From NCBI RefSeq assembly GCF_002266425.1, contig NZ_NPMN01000014.1, forward strand, positions 1 to 64,000: a stretch of DNA of 64,000 nt, written 5' to 3'. The notes under the pieces were generated by a model. That model was not told where the DNA came from. It ran no database searches and saw nothing but the letters and a program-made list of their open reading frames with translations. The DNA is from Tissierella sp. P1. GTDB taxonomy: Bacteria > Bacillota > Clostridia > Tissierellales > Tissierellaceae. This document shows, piece after piece, positions 26,118 to 34,968 of this stretch. Positions within the stretch are counted from its first letter, which is position 1; every line of letters begins with the position of its first letter. Made by a program: the position numbers and the translations under genes.

Positions 26118-26720
26118 ATGGCAGATTCAAAAAGCAACCTAAATAAGGTAACCCTTTGGACTAGGCAAGATATAAAGAGTCTTGACGAGATAAAGGAAAA
26201 AGGAAGATATAGAGTCAAAAGAAAATATATAGAACAACAATTTGAAGATATAGCAGAGTACTATATAAAGCTCTACCAGTGGTTTGTAGATAAGGCAGGT
26301 AAAATGGTTCCCAAGCCAGATGGTGTAGAATTTCCAGTCTGGTGTTCAATTAGTGAAGAAAATATGTTAAAGCCCATAGAAGGTACAGTAGTATATGTAT
26401 TAGAGGTAGACGAAGCAGAAGTTATATACTTTGATGGAAGAAAGTGGGATTATGTATTGAACCATTTATATATTCCTAAAGACGAAGAAGATGAAAAGTC
26501 CTATATGAAAGATATGGAGAGAAAAGGGTTCAAGGATTCATTTTCTTTTATAGAAGGGAAATATGCAAATTTTCATCCTTTGGAAAAGAAGAAAGTAATG
26601 GAAAGTTGGATGAGAGTTTTTGAAATTGAAGATTGGAATATATTCGATGTTCAGGCCAATATATGGGAAGTAAGGGAAGACATGATTAAGGATATACTAT
26701 ATTGGAATGGAGAGATTTAG
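26118..26720 (+). CDS. DUF3841-family protein
   Basis: 200 residues. The opening VTLWTRQDIKSLDEIKEKGRYRVKRKYI and the later FPVWCSISEENML, VLEVDEAEVIYFDGRKWDYVLNHLYIP match the DUF3841 pattern (KLWTxQ...G.Y...; a Trp-rich soluble protein). It has no signal peptide or membrane helix. The function is unknown. It is monocistronic, ending in a long hairpin shared with the convergent SDR gene. Confidence 0.72.
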   Translation: MADSKSNLNKVTLWTRQDIKSLDEIKEKGRYRVKRKYIEQQFEDIAEYYIKLYQWFVDKAGKMVPKPDGVEFPVWCSISEENMLKPIEGTVVYVLEVDEAEVIYFDGRKWDYVLNHLYIPKDEEDEKSYMKDMERKGFKDSFSFIEGKYANFHPLEKKKVMESWMRVFEIEDWNIFDVQANIWEVREDMIKDILYWNGEI

Positions 26721-26728
26721 CTTATATG

Positions 26729-26776
26729 ATTAATAAATTATAGGGAACGCCTTGGCGTTTCATATAATTTATTAAT
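26729..26776. terminator. Bidirectional terminator between DUF3841 and SDR genes
   Basis: ATTAATAAATTATA and TATAATTTATTAAT (with small bulges) form the outer stem and AACGCC/GGCGTT the inner stem. It lies between convergent genes and overlaps the SDR stop codon. Confidence 0.75.
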
Positions 26777-27536
26777 ATGCAGTCCATCCTCCGTCAACTG
26801 CTATACATTGTCCGTTTACATAGCTTGCATCGTCACTTGCCAAGAATACTGCAACTGTTGCGATTTCACTGCCTTTACCCGTTCTTGGATTGCCAGCTGC
26901 ACCTGATGTTGCCATATTCATTCCTTCCATATTTATGTTTTTCATAAATTCTCCTGTGCCTATTTCCGTTTCAATTCCGCCAGGGCATATAGCATTGCAT
27001 CTAATGTTTTTCTTAGAATACATAAAAGCAGTATTTTTTGTTAGACCTATTAAAGCATGTTTTGATGCAGTATATGCTGCCCCAGCTCTAGCACCAAATA
27101 AACCGCCTATAGAAGCAACATTTATAATATTTCCACCGCCATTAGCTAAGAAAATCTCTACAGCTTTTCTCATGGAGTAGAAAGGTGAATATACATTTAA
27201 GTTGAAAACTTTTTCAATCATTTCATCTTTTACTTCTCCAACAGGACTAAAATCGTCCATTATTCCTGCATTATTTACTAAAATATCTAGTCTTCCAGAC
27301 TCTTTATAAGCTTTTTCAACCATGTTTTCTGTAGCTTCTTTACACATTAAATCAGCTGCAATAGGTATTATTTTGCCTTCTAAATCCTTGGAGCTATTTG
27401 CTAATTCTTCAAGTCTTTCTATTCTTCTAGCTACAGCATATACAGTAGCACCTTCTTTAGCAAAATAATAAGCTATATCCTTACCCATCCCTGCACTAGC
27501 ACCCGTTACAATAGCTACTTTATCTTTTAATTTCAT
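26772..27536 (-). CDS. Short-chain dehydrogenase/reductase
   Basis: 254 residues, classical SDR: nucleotide-binding TGASAGMG (residues 11-18), NNAG, catalytic Ser in INVASIGG, YTASK catalytic Tyr-Lys, and GG(W) near the C-terminus (AVDGGWTAY). The Arg-Arg pair after beta-2 (AVARRIERL) suggests NADP(H) preference. The substrate cannot be predicted. It lies 130 bases downstream of, and on the same strand as, an AraC-type regulator that may control it. Confidence 0.9.
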   Translation of the reverse strand: MKLKDKVAIVTGASAGMGKDIAYYFAKEGATVYAVARRIERLEELANSSKDLEGKIIPIAADLMCKEATENMVEKAYKESGRLDILVNNAGIMDDFSPVGEVKDEMIEKVFNLNVYSPFYSMRKAVEIFLANGGGNIINVASIGGLFGARAGAAYTASKHALIGLTKNTAFMYSKKNIRCNAICPGGIETEIGTGEFMKNINMEGMNMATSGAAGNPRTGKGSEIATVAVFLASDDASYVNGQCIAVDGGWTAY

Positions 27537-27666
27537 AAAATACCTCCTATTTATGATAGATTTTAAATAAATAACTAGTTCATATGTTAATAATATAACA
27601 AATGGTAACTTGTTTCAATTGACAAAGATGTGGCATTGACTAAAATTTAATTAACATTTTTGTCAT

Positions 27667-29073
27667 CTAAAATTCAAAAGAATAACTAATCTTAGCGTTT
27701 TTAATCTTTTTATCAAGTATTCTCCTTATATTATGTGCTTCTTTATATAAGGATATATCCTTAAAATTGATAAAAAAATGCCACTTATTAACGGTTTTCA
27801 TACTATATCGGAAAATGCAGTTATCTATAAATTTATTAACTACATCACATAGTAACGTTTCTTCTATATTATCGCAGCTTAATCTAAAATAAAGAGAAGC
27901 ACCGAAGTCTAAGGATAGATTTACTAAGAGGTCAATGCTATTCCAATTAAATATAAAATTAGTTTCTTCTAAATGAAAATTACAATGATCAAAAAGATTG
28001 ATTAGGATGTGGTTAGAAGAACTAGGGACCAGATTTTTATCTTTTGTGCATAGATATTTGATCTTCATATAATTTTCAACAAAAAATGAAATATCTGAAT
28101 CCAGATTATGGTCATATAAGGCTATAAAATACTTATTTATATAATCATTAAGAACTTTTTCTAAATCATTAAATTCTAAGTTTTCATAGTCAGAACCCAT
28201 TTCTATATATGAAAAGGATTTATTTCTATGTTCTATTGGCATACATCCATACCATTTCTTAAAATGCCTGTAATAATATTTTACATCGGAAAAGCCACAT
28301 TGCTCTGATATACTAGTGATGTTTATATTGTTGAGTAGGAGATATTCTGATTTTAGTACTCTTTGACAACTAATACATTCTTGAAAACTATAAGAACTGA
28401 GATTTTTCCAAAAATGGGAGAAGTAGTTTTTGGTGATGAATTCCTTAGCTACTATATCATCTAAAGTAATTTTTTCTGCATAATGTTCATCTATAAATTT
28501 AATGATTCTGTGATATCTATCTAACTGTATTTGGCTAACAAATTTATTAGATTTCCTTTGAAATTGGAGCCAATTAAATTCATATACCATGGAATATATT
28601 AATTGATGCTCATACTTTTCTGTTAGTTTTTTTGATAACATATTTTCATTTGTAGCATCAGATAATATACTAATTAGCAGGTTCCTAAATCTTTTTTTAT
28701 ATTCTATTCTTATATCACAGTCTAAACTATAATCGCTTTTTTCTCTCTGATTTTCAGAATATATATTACTTCTAAAAGTCATATATTTTATATACTCAAA
28801 TTGATTTTTAAAATAGCCTAAATTAATATGGAAAATAGCAACTATTGCATTATTAGAGCTACTAATAGAATGAATATATTTATTATTTATAAACCAGAAA
28901 TCACCTTCCTGAACAATATTACGTTCAAAGCTGGAGGTAATCTCAACAGAACCTTTAATAGGAAGAATTATCTCTGTAACATTTTCATGCCAGTGAATAG
29001 AATATCTATTAATTGATTGAACTTTAACGTCAAAGGGGATATCTTTTTTGAACTCGACTTTTTCGTTGTACAT
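27667..29073 (-). CDS. AraC-family regulator with N-terminal cupin and a C-terminal extension
   Basis: 468 residues. Residues 1-90 form a cupin (IHWHENVTEIILPIKGSVEI, GDFWFINNKYIHSI). Residues about 185-290 are the double helix-turn-helix (KITLDDIVAKEFITKNYFSHFWKN ... ITSISEQCGFSDVKYYYRHFKKWYGCMPIEHR), giving DNA binding. The last 175 residues are an extension not found in ordinary AraC proteins, which end after the second HTH. The extension has no recognised motif. Codon use is as AT-rich as the neighbours. It probably responds to a small molecule and controls the SDR gene downstream. Confidence 0.85.
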   Translation of the reverse strand: MYNEKVEFKKDIPFDVKVQSINRYSIHWHENVTEIILPIKGSVEITSSFERNIVQEGDFWFINNKYIHSISSSNNAIVAIFHINLGYFKNQFEYIKYMTFRSNIYSENQREKSDYSLDCDIRIEYKKRFRNLLISILSDATNENMLSKKLTEKYEHQLIYSMVYEFNWLQFQRKSNKFVSQIQLDRYHRIIKFIDEHYAEKITLDDIVAKEFITKNYFSHFWKNLSSYSFQECISCQRVLKSEYLLLNNINITSISEQCGFSDVKYYYRHFKKWYGCMPIEHRNKSFSYIEMGSDYENLEFNDLEKVLNDYINKYFIALYDHNLDSDISFFVENYMKIKYLCTKDKNLVPSSSNHILINLFDHCNFHLEETNFIFNWNSIDLLVNLSLDFGASLYFRLSCDNIEETLLCDVVNKFIDNCIFRYSMKTVNKWHFFINFKDISLYKEAHNIRRILDKKIKNAKISYSFEF

Positions 29074-29490
29074 AGCATCACCTTCCTATTTGTATTAATT
29101 AAATTATATCAGAAGCTTTATGGTTGACAATATTTTTAGATATAATGAACTTTTAAGTGAGTAGTGTTAGCTAAATATAAAAAAATAAATAATATATATT
29201 TAATCAATAACAATACTAAATTAGTTCCAAAATATGGAGGATAGGCTAACCTTAATAAGGACATATAGAAATACCTCAAGGGGAGCTAATTGGCTTTAAT
29301 TCTTTATCATTCTTATAAAATATAAATCTTAAATCTATAAATAGGTTGACATTAGCAATTTATCTATATATTTAAAAATTTTTCTTATTTGACTAGAAGA
29401 ATGATATAATTATGTAGAAGGAATATTCAGACATTATTATATAAAGGATGCAAAGAATCTATAATAAATATAAAAAAAGGTAGTGATAGC
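29074..29490. other. 417-base gap between the AraC and acoR genes
   Basis: The genes are divergent. The gap holds AT-rich promoter-like sequence (TTGACA at about 29124 and 29345, TATAAT-like hexamers nearby but poorly spaced) and the ribosome binding site of acoR (AAAGGTAGTGAT). No open frame, repeat or RNA gene was recognised. Confidence 0.5.
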
Positions 29491-31428
29491 ATGGATTTGG
29501 AGATGTTCAAAAACATGAAGGATTTGTGGGCTAAATTTATAGAAACAGGAGAAATTGAGGATGGGTTAGATAAAATAATTGCTGAATCATGGAAACGATG
29601 TACAAGATTAGGAGTAGATCCAAAAGCAGGTTTTGGTAAGACAATTGATAGTGAGAAACTTGAAGTTGTATTAAAAAGAAATGAGGAGCTATTAAGGGTT
29701 GCTAAACCTATTATGCAGAACCTTAATGAGTTAGTTTTAGGATCTAATTTTATTCTAGTTCTTACAGACAAAGAAGGGGTAATAATAGAAACCATAGGAG
29801 AAGAACCTGTAAGAAAAGAAGCAGATACTTTAAATTTTTGTATAGGTGCTTTATGGTCTGAAAAAGAAGTAGGAACTAATGCTATAGGAACAAGTATTAT
29901 AGTAGATAAACCTATTCATACTACAGGATCTCAACATTATTGTGAGTACCATCATAGCTGGACTTGTTCAGCAGCACCAATTCATGATAATAAGGGAAAT
30001 ATAATAGGTGTTTTAGATATGTCAGGCAGCTTTGATAAATTACATAAACATACTTTGGGAATAGTGGTTGCAGCAGCATACTCTATTGAAAATGAAATAC
30101 GTTTATTGAGAACTCATGAGTTAGTTGATACAACAGTTGAATCAATATCAGATGGAATGATAATAGCTGATAAGGATTTTAAAATAAATAAGATAAATTA
30201 TATAGCATCTAAGATTTTAGGGATTGAAGAGGATAATAAACTGGATATAAGAGAAATTTTAAGAGAAACAGATTTTCAAGAGATATTAAGGCAAAAACAT
30301 ATGACGATGGACTATATGTATTGCAATTTTTTCATAAATGATAAAGTAATTCCTTGTAACGTGAAAATAACTCCAGTATTGACTAATAATGAGCTGATAG
30401 GTATAGCATTAGTATTTAAAGAAATAGAATACTTGCATAATACAGTTAACGTGGTAACTGGAAATAGAGCTATCTATAGATTTAGTGATATTTTAACTTC
30501 AAACGATAAAATGAAAAATGTTATAAATAATGCTAAACGTTTTGCAAAGACCAGTGGAAGCATATTAATTGAAGGAGATAGCGGAACTGGAAAAGAACTC
30601 TTTGCACATGCAATTCATAATTACAGTAAAAAAGCTGATGGACCATTTGTAGCAGTAAATTGTGCTTCACTTCCAAGAGAGCTAGTTGAGTCAGAGTTAT
30701 TTGGATATGAAAAAGGTGCTTTTACAGGGGCATCCAAGAATGGAAAGTCGGGGAAATTTGAACTGGCTCAAGGAGGAACTATATTTTTAGATGAAATTGG
30801 AGAACTTCCTTTAGATATTCAGGCCAAGCTGTTAAGAGTATTAGATAATTATACAGTGACAAGGATTGGAGGTAAATATTCTAAAAAATTGGATATAAGG
30901 GTAATAGGTGCAACAAATAGAAACCTATTTGATGAAGTTAAAAAGAAGAATTTTCGTGAAGATTTATATTATAGACTAAATGTATTGAAAATAAATATAC
31001 CTTCGTTAAAAGACAGGAAAGAAGACATAGATTTATATGCAAATTATTTTTTAAATAAATTAAACAAATCTAACCTAACAAATGTAATCTTATCATCTGA
31101 GTTTCTATTATATTTGAACCAACATTCATGGAAAGGCAACGTCAGGGAGTTGCAGAATGTTATAGAAAGAGCATATTATTTGAATCAAGATGAAGTAATA
31201 GGGATCGAATGTTTGCCTGAAGAAATAATAAATGAAATAGATGTAGTCGAGAAAAATACTAGTCTTAATTTGATGAGCATAAGAGAGACTGAAAAACATG
31301 TTATAATAAATGCATTGAAGAAAACTAAAGGACATGTAATAAATGCAGGCGATATATTAAATTTAAGTAAGTCTACTATATATAGGAAAATTAATGAGCA
31401 TAAAATAGATGTAAATATATTCAAGTGA
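29491..31428 (+). CDS. acoR: Sigma-54-dependent activator of acetoin catabolism (AcoR-like)
   Basis: 645 residues. N-terminal GAF-like sensor (residues 60-200, GTNAIGTSIIVDKPIHTTGSQHY is the AcoR hallmark), PAS domain (210-310), AAA+ domain (about 330-565) with Walker A GDSGTGKE, the sigma-54 contact loop GAFTGA, Walker B GGTIFLDEIGE and the arginine-finger region, then a Fis-type HTH (KSTIYRKINEH). The gene directly precedes a -24/-12 promoter and the aco operon, so acetoin or a related compound is the likely signal. Confidence 0.93.
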   Translation: MDLEMFKNMKDLWAKFIETGEIEDGLDKIIAESWKRCTRLGVDPKAGFGKTIDSEKLEVVLKRNEELLRVAKPIMQNLNELVLGSNFILVLTDKEGVIIETIGEEPVRKEADTLNFCIGALWSEKEVGTNAIGTSIIVDKPIHTTGSQHYCEYHHSWTCSAAPIHDNKGNIIGVLDMSGSFDKLHKHTLGIVVAAAYSIENEIRLLRTHELVDTTVESISDGMIIADKDFKINKINYIASKILGIEEDNKLDIREILRETDFQEILRQKHMTMDYMYCNFFINDKVIPCNVKITPVLTNNELIGIALVFKEIEYLHNTVNVVTGNRAIYRFSDILTSNDKMKNVINNAKRFAKTSGSILIEGDSGTGKELFAHAIHNYSKKADGPFVAVNCASLPRELVESELFGYEKGAFTGASKNGKSGKFELAQGGTIFLDEIGELPLDIQAKLLRVLDNYTVTRIGGKYSKKLDIRVIGATNRNLFDEVKKKNFREDLYYRLNVLKINIPSLKDRKEDIDLYANYFLNKLNKSNLTNVILSSEFLLYLNQHSWKGNVRELQNVIERAYYLNQDEVIGIECLPEEIINEIDVVEKNTSLNLMSIRETEKHVIINALKKTKGHVINAGDILNLSKSTIYRKINEHKIDVNIFK

Positions 31429-31449
31429 AAATTCCCAAAAATGAGAAAA

Positions 31450-31478
31450 GGAAAATTCCCAGTTTTGGGAATTTTTTC
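31450..31478 (+). terminator. acoR terminator, also an ATTCCCA palindrome
   Basis: AAAATTCCCA-GTT-TTGGGAATTTT followed by TTTC forms an intrinsic terminator. A further half site, AAAATTCCCA, lies at 31429-31438. The pair sits 65-110 bases upstream of the sigma-54 promoter, where an activator would bind, so the palindrome could be both terminator and AcoR enhancer site. Confidence 0.65.
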
Positions 31479-31540
31479 ATTTTTATCAAGAGATAAATAG
31501 GCAAAAGTAGTAAAATTGGGACTTTAATTTTTAAAAAAAT

Positions 31541-31557
31541 TTGGCATTCAATTTGCT
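31541..31557 (+). promoter_or_regulatory. Sigma-54 (-24/-12) promoter of the aco operon
   Basis: TTGGCATTCAATTTGCT: GG and GC are separated by exactly ten bases as in the consensus TGGCAC-N5-TTGCW. It lies 44 bases upstream of the first ribosome binding site and downstream of the gene for the matching activator. Confidence 0.88.
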
Positions 31558-31601
31558 TATATAAATAGATACAAAGTACTTAAGCAGAAAGGAGGGAGAT
31601 T

Positions 31602-31958
31602 ATTAGAAGATTTATAATAGAGTTTGGAATTGGAATGGATTTTCATGGTCAAGATGTAAACCGTGCGGCTGAAAAGGCTGTACAAGATGCAGTGTCCAAA
31701 AGCTGTTTATGTGGCTTAGAAGAGGTGCTGGGCATAAAAGATTTAAATCGAGAGGTATACGTAGAGATAACAATTGCAGTAACTAAGCCTGAAGAGATTG
31801 ATGCAGATAGGATAAAGCAATGTATACCTATTGGGAAGAAAAACCTTAAAGCTGTATATGGAGGGCTCAAAGTTCCGGGCCTTTATATTCCTGAATTCGG
31901 TGATAAAGACAATAGCATAGAAGCAGCCTTGGCCTGCATAGAAGTAAGTGTAAAGTAA
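31602..31958 (+). CDS. Lin0512-family protein, first gene of the aco operon, probable ATT start
   Basis: The conserved body (GMDFHGQDVNRAAEKAV..., VEITIAVTKPEEID, then ALACIEVSVK) matches the Lin0512 family of about 115 residues. The first ATG (31635) is far from any ribosome binding site and cuts off the conserved start. Reading upstream in frame gives IRRFIIEFGIG before MDFHGQD, which fits family N-termini, and the ATT at 31602 lies five bases after AAAGGAGGG. I therefore start at ATT (118 residues). The function is unknown; neighbours suggest a role in the acetoin complex. Confidence 0.72.
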   Translation: MRRFIIEFGIGMDFHGQDVNRAAEKAVQDAVSKSCLCGLEEVLGIKDLNREVYVEITIAVTKPEEIDADRIKQCIPIGKKNLKAVYGGLKVPGLYIPEFGDKDNSIEAALACIEVSVK

Positions 31959-31975
31959 ATATAGGAGGGATAAAA

Positions 31976-32956
31976 TTGAATTTAACCAATAAGGATATGA
32001 AAAATATGTATGAAACAATGCTAAAAATTAGAGAATTTGAAACAAAGGCTTCAAATTTATTTGCAGAAGGAAGTATACCTGGTTTTGTACATTTATACTT
32101 AGGAGAGGAAGCTGTGGCTACGGGAGTATGCCAAAATCTTAATGAAGATGATTATATAACTAGTACTCATAGAGGTCATGGTCATATAGTTGCAAAAGGC
32201 GGAGATCTAAAATATATGATGGCAGAACTGTTTGGAAGAGAAACAGGATACTGTAAAGGTAAAGGAGGATCTATGCATATTGCTGATGCAACTAGAGGAA
32301 TATTAGGGGCAAATGGTATTGTCGGAGCAGGTCATAATATAGCAGTAGGAGCAGGCTTAAGTGCCAAATATAGAGGGACTAGCCAAGTTTGTGTTTGCTT
32401 CTTTGGAGATGCTTCTACAAATCAAGGAACATTCCATGAATCATTAAATCTTGCATCCATATGGAAGCTTCCAGTAATATTTGTTTGCGAGAACAATCTA
32501 TATGGAATATCAATGCATCAATCTAATCATCAGGCTATACAGGATGTTGCTGACAGAGCTGTAGCTTATAATATTCCTGGAGTAATTGTGGACGGTAATG
32601 ATGTATTTGCAGTATATGAGGCTTCTAAGGAAGCTATAGAAAGAGCTAGAAAAGGTCAGGGACCTACACTTATTGAGTGTAAAACATATAGACATAGAGG
32701 ACATTTTGAGGGTGATCCTGGTAGCTATAAACTGGCTGGAGAGCAAGAAGAGTGGCTAAAGAAAGATCCTATACCTAGAATGGAAACTTACTTACTAGAA
32801 AATAATATTTTTTCGGAAGAAGAAATAAATTCTATAAAACAAGATATAAAAAATCAAATTGAGGAAGCAGTAGAATTTGCAAAAGACAGTCCATTGCCTT
32901 CTTTAGAATTGGCTGTTGAAGATATTTATACAGATATAGTAGAGGAGGTAAGATAA
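31976..32956 (+). CDS. acoA: Acetoin dehydrogenase E1 alpha subunit
   Basis: 326 residues, starting at TTG behind ATAGGAGGGAT. Thiamine-diphosphate motif FFGDASTNQGTFHESLN...ENN; acetoin/pyruvate E1alpha features GHGHIVAKGGDLKYMMAELFGRETGYCKGKGGSMHIAD and GILGANGIVGAG. It cleaves acetoin together with AcoB, passing the acetaldehyde-derived unit to the lipoyl E2. The position directly downstream of acoR and a sigma-54 promoter, and the presence of acoX, favour acetoin over pyruvate. Confidence 0.92.
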   Translation: MNLTNKDMKNMYETMLKIREFETKASNLFAEGSIPGFVHLYLGEEAVATGVCQNLNEDDYITSTHRGHGHIVAKGGDLKYMMAELFGRETGYCKGKGGSMHIADATRGILGANGIVGAGHNIAVGAGLSAKYRGTSQVCVCFFGDASTNQGTFHESLNLASIWKLPVIFVCENNLYGISMHQSNHQAIQDVADRAVAYNIPGVIVDGNDVFAVYEASKEAIERARKGQGPTLIECKTYRHRGHFEGDPGSYKLAGEQEEWLKKDPIPRMETYLLENNIFSEEEINSIKQDIKNQIEEAVEFAKDSPLPSLELAVEDIYTDIVEEVR

Positions 32957-33928
32957 ATGAAAAAGATGACATATGGAGAAGCAATAAGAGAAGGAATGAG
33001 AATGAAGATGAAGGAAGATCCAAATGTGTTTATATTTGGAGAAGATGTTGGAGCCTTCGGAGGATGCTTTGGAGTTACAGCAGGTTTATATGATGAATTT
33101 GGAGCTGAAAGAGTGAAGGATACACCTATTTCTGAAGGTGTTATTATAGGATGTGCTGTAGGTGCTGCGGCAACGGGACTAAGACCAGTTGCTGAATTGA
33201 TGTTTATTGATTTCTTGACTGTTGGAATGGATCAGTTAGTTAATCAAGCAGCTAAAATGAGATATATGTTTGGAGGAAAGATATCCTTACCAATGGTAGT
33301 AAGATTGCCTGCTGGAGCAGGAGTACAGGCAGCAGCACAGCATTCTCAATCTTTAGAAGCTTGGTTAACACATGTACCAGGATTAAAAGTTGTTTATCCA
33401 TCAACTCCACAAGATGCCCTTGGATTGATGCTTAGCTCTATTGAAGATGATAATCCAGTTATGTTTATAGAGCATAAGGTTTTATATTCAATGGAAGGTG
33501 AAGTAAATGAAGATGTAAAACCTATACCATTAGGAGTAGCTGATATAAAGAGAGAAGGAAAAGATATTACAATAATAGCTACAGGAAAAATGGTACATGA
33601 ATCTTTGAAGGCAGCAGAAGTTTTGGCAAAGGAAGGTATAGAGGCAGAGGTAATAGATCCAAGAACTTTATATCCATTGGACAAAAATACTATTTTTAAA
33701 TCCGTGGAAAAAACAAATAGAGTTTTAATAGCAACAGAGGAAACTAAGCGTGGAAGCTATGCAGGTGAAATATCTGCAATGATTGCTGAAGAGTATTTTG
33801 ATTATTTAGATGCTCCAGTAGTCAGAGTAGCAAGCTTAAACACACCTATTCCATTTTCCCCAGTTCTTGAATCATATGTAATACCGGATTATGAAGATAT
33901 ACTAAAAGGTGCCAGAGAAATTCTGTAA
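32957..33928 (+). CDS. acoB: Acetoin dehydrogenase E1 beta subunit
   Basis: 323 residues, transketolase fold. VFIFGEDVGAFGGCFGVTAGL, DTPISEGVIIGCAVGAA, ELMFIDFLTVGMDQLVNQAAK and QHSQSLEAWLTHVPGLKVV are the family blocks. The ATG directly follows the acoA stop. It has the shorter C-terminus of acetoin-type E1beta relative to the pyruvate-type copy at 22296. Confidence 0.92.
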   Translation: MKKMTYGEAIREGMRMKMKEDPNVFIFGEDVGAFGGCFGVTAGLYDEFGAERVKDTPISEGVIIGCAVGAAATGLRPVAELMFIDFLTVGMDQLVNQAAKMRYMFGGKISLPMVVRLPAGAGVQAAAQHSQSLEAWLTHVPGLKVVYPSTPQDALGLMLSSIEDDNPVMFIEHKVLYSMEGEVNEDVKPIPLGVADIKREGKDITIIATGKMVHESLKAAEVLAKEGIEAEVIDPRTLYPLDKNTIFKSVEKTNRVLIATEETKRGSYAGEISAMIAEEYFDYLDAPVVRVASLNTPIPFSPVLESYVIPDYEDILKGAREIL

Positions 33929-33949
33929 ATTCTGTTATGGGGTGAAAGG

Positions 33950-34945
33950 ATGAATAGCTTAGGGATTATTGCAAATCCTGCATCTGGAAAGGATATTAGA
34001 AGACTCGTATCACATGCTACAGTAGTAGATAATAATGAAAAGATAAATATTGTAAAAAGAATAATTCTAGGAGCTCAAGGATACGGAGTAGAAAAAATAT
34101 TTATAATGCCAGATACTTTTTTAATAGGATATAAGGTTATAGAGGATTTAACTGTGTCAGGCGAGCTGAAAATTCCTGTTAGTATTCTGGATATGAAAGT
34201 AGAAGGAAATTTAAATGATACTACTAATGGGGCAAAAATTATGGAAGAAGAAGGTGTGAACTGTATAGTTGTACTAGGCGGTGATGGTACAAATAGAGCT
34301 GCGGCTAAGGCCATTGTAAAAACACCTTTGATAAGTGTTTCTACAGGAACCAATAATGTATATCCTGAGATGCTGGAAGGAACGGTGGTGGGTATGACTG
34401 CAGCAGCTATAACTGCTAAAAGCTGTGATTTAGGAGTGACCTGCAGGAAGGATAAAAGAATAGAAATATTCTTAGAGGATGAATTAATAGATATTGCCTT
34501 GGTGGACTGTGTAATATCCAAGCAGACATTTATTGGCTCTAAGGCTATTTGTGATATGGGGGATATAGTTGAGGTAATTGTTTCCAGAGCACATCCAGCA
34601 TCCATAGGTTTTTCCACCTTAATTGGAGTGAATATGATAATAAAAGAAGATGATGATTTTGGAGCAGCTATGAAAATGAATACGGGGGAAGCTAAAAGTA
34701 TAGCCCCCGTTGCTGCGGGTACATTAAAAGAAATATTTCATCATATGCCTAAGAAAATTGAACTAAATGAAGAGTATATATTTAATCCTGATTATAGAGG
34801 AAGTATAGCTTTGGATGGGGAACGGGAGATAATCTTTAAAGCCGGAGATAAGTTTAAATTTAAAATTACAAGGAATGGACCCTTTAGAGTAAATATAAAA
34901 AGAACATTAGAGGAAGCACAGAAAAATGGGTTTTTCAAATATTAA
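33950..34945 (+). CDS. acoX: AcoX-like protein (NAD kinase fold)
   Basis: 331 residues. LGIIANPASGKDIRRL at the N-terminus and VVLGGDGTNRAAAKAI in the middle are the NAD-kinase/diacylglycerol-kinase GGDGT motif; VSTGTNNVYPEMLEGTVVG follows. AcoX genes occur inside acetoin catabolic operons; its exact reaction is not established. Its ribosome binding site is GGGGTGAAAGG. Confidence 0.88.
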   Translation: MNSLGIIANPASGKDIRRLVSHATVVDNNEKINIVKRIILGAQGYGVEKIFIMPDTFLIGYKVIEDLTVSGELKIPVSILDMKVEGNLNDTTNGAKIMEEEGVNCIVVLGGDGTNRAAAKAIVKTPLISVSTGTNNVYPEMLEGTVVGMTAAAITAKSCDLGVTCRKDKRIEIFLEDELIDIALVDCVISKQTFIGSKAICDMGDIVEVIVSRAHPASIGFSTLIGVNMIIKEDDDFGAAMKMNTGEAKSIAPVAAGTLKEIFHHMPKKIELNEEYIFNPDYRGSIALDGEREIIFKAGDKFKFKITRNGPFRVNIKRTLEEAQKNGFFKY

Positions 34946-34968
34946 TTTGACATAGAGGAGGAAATAAA

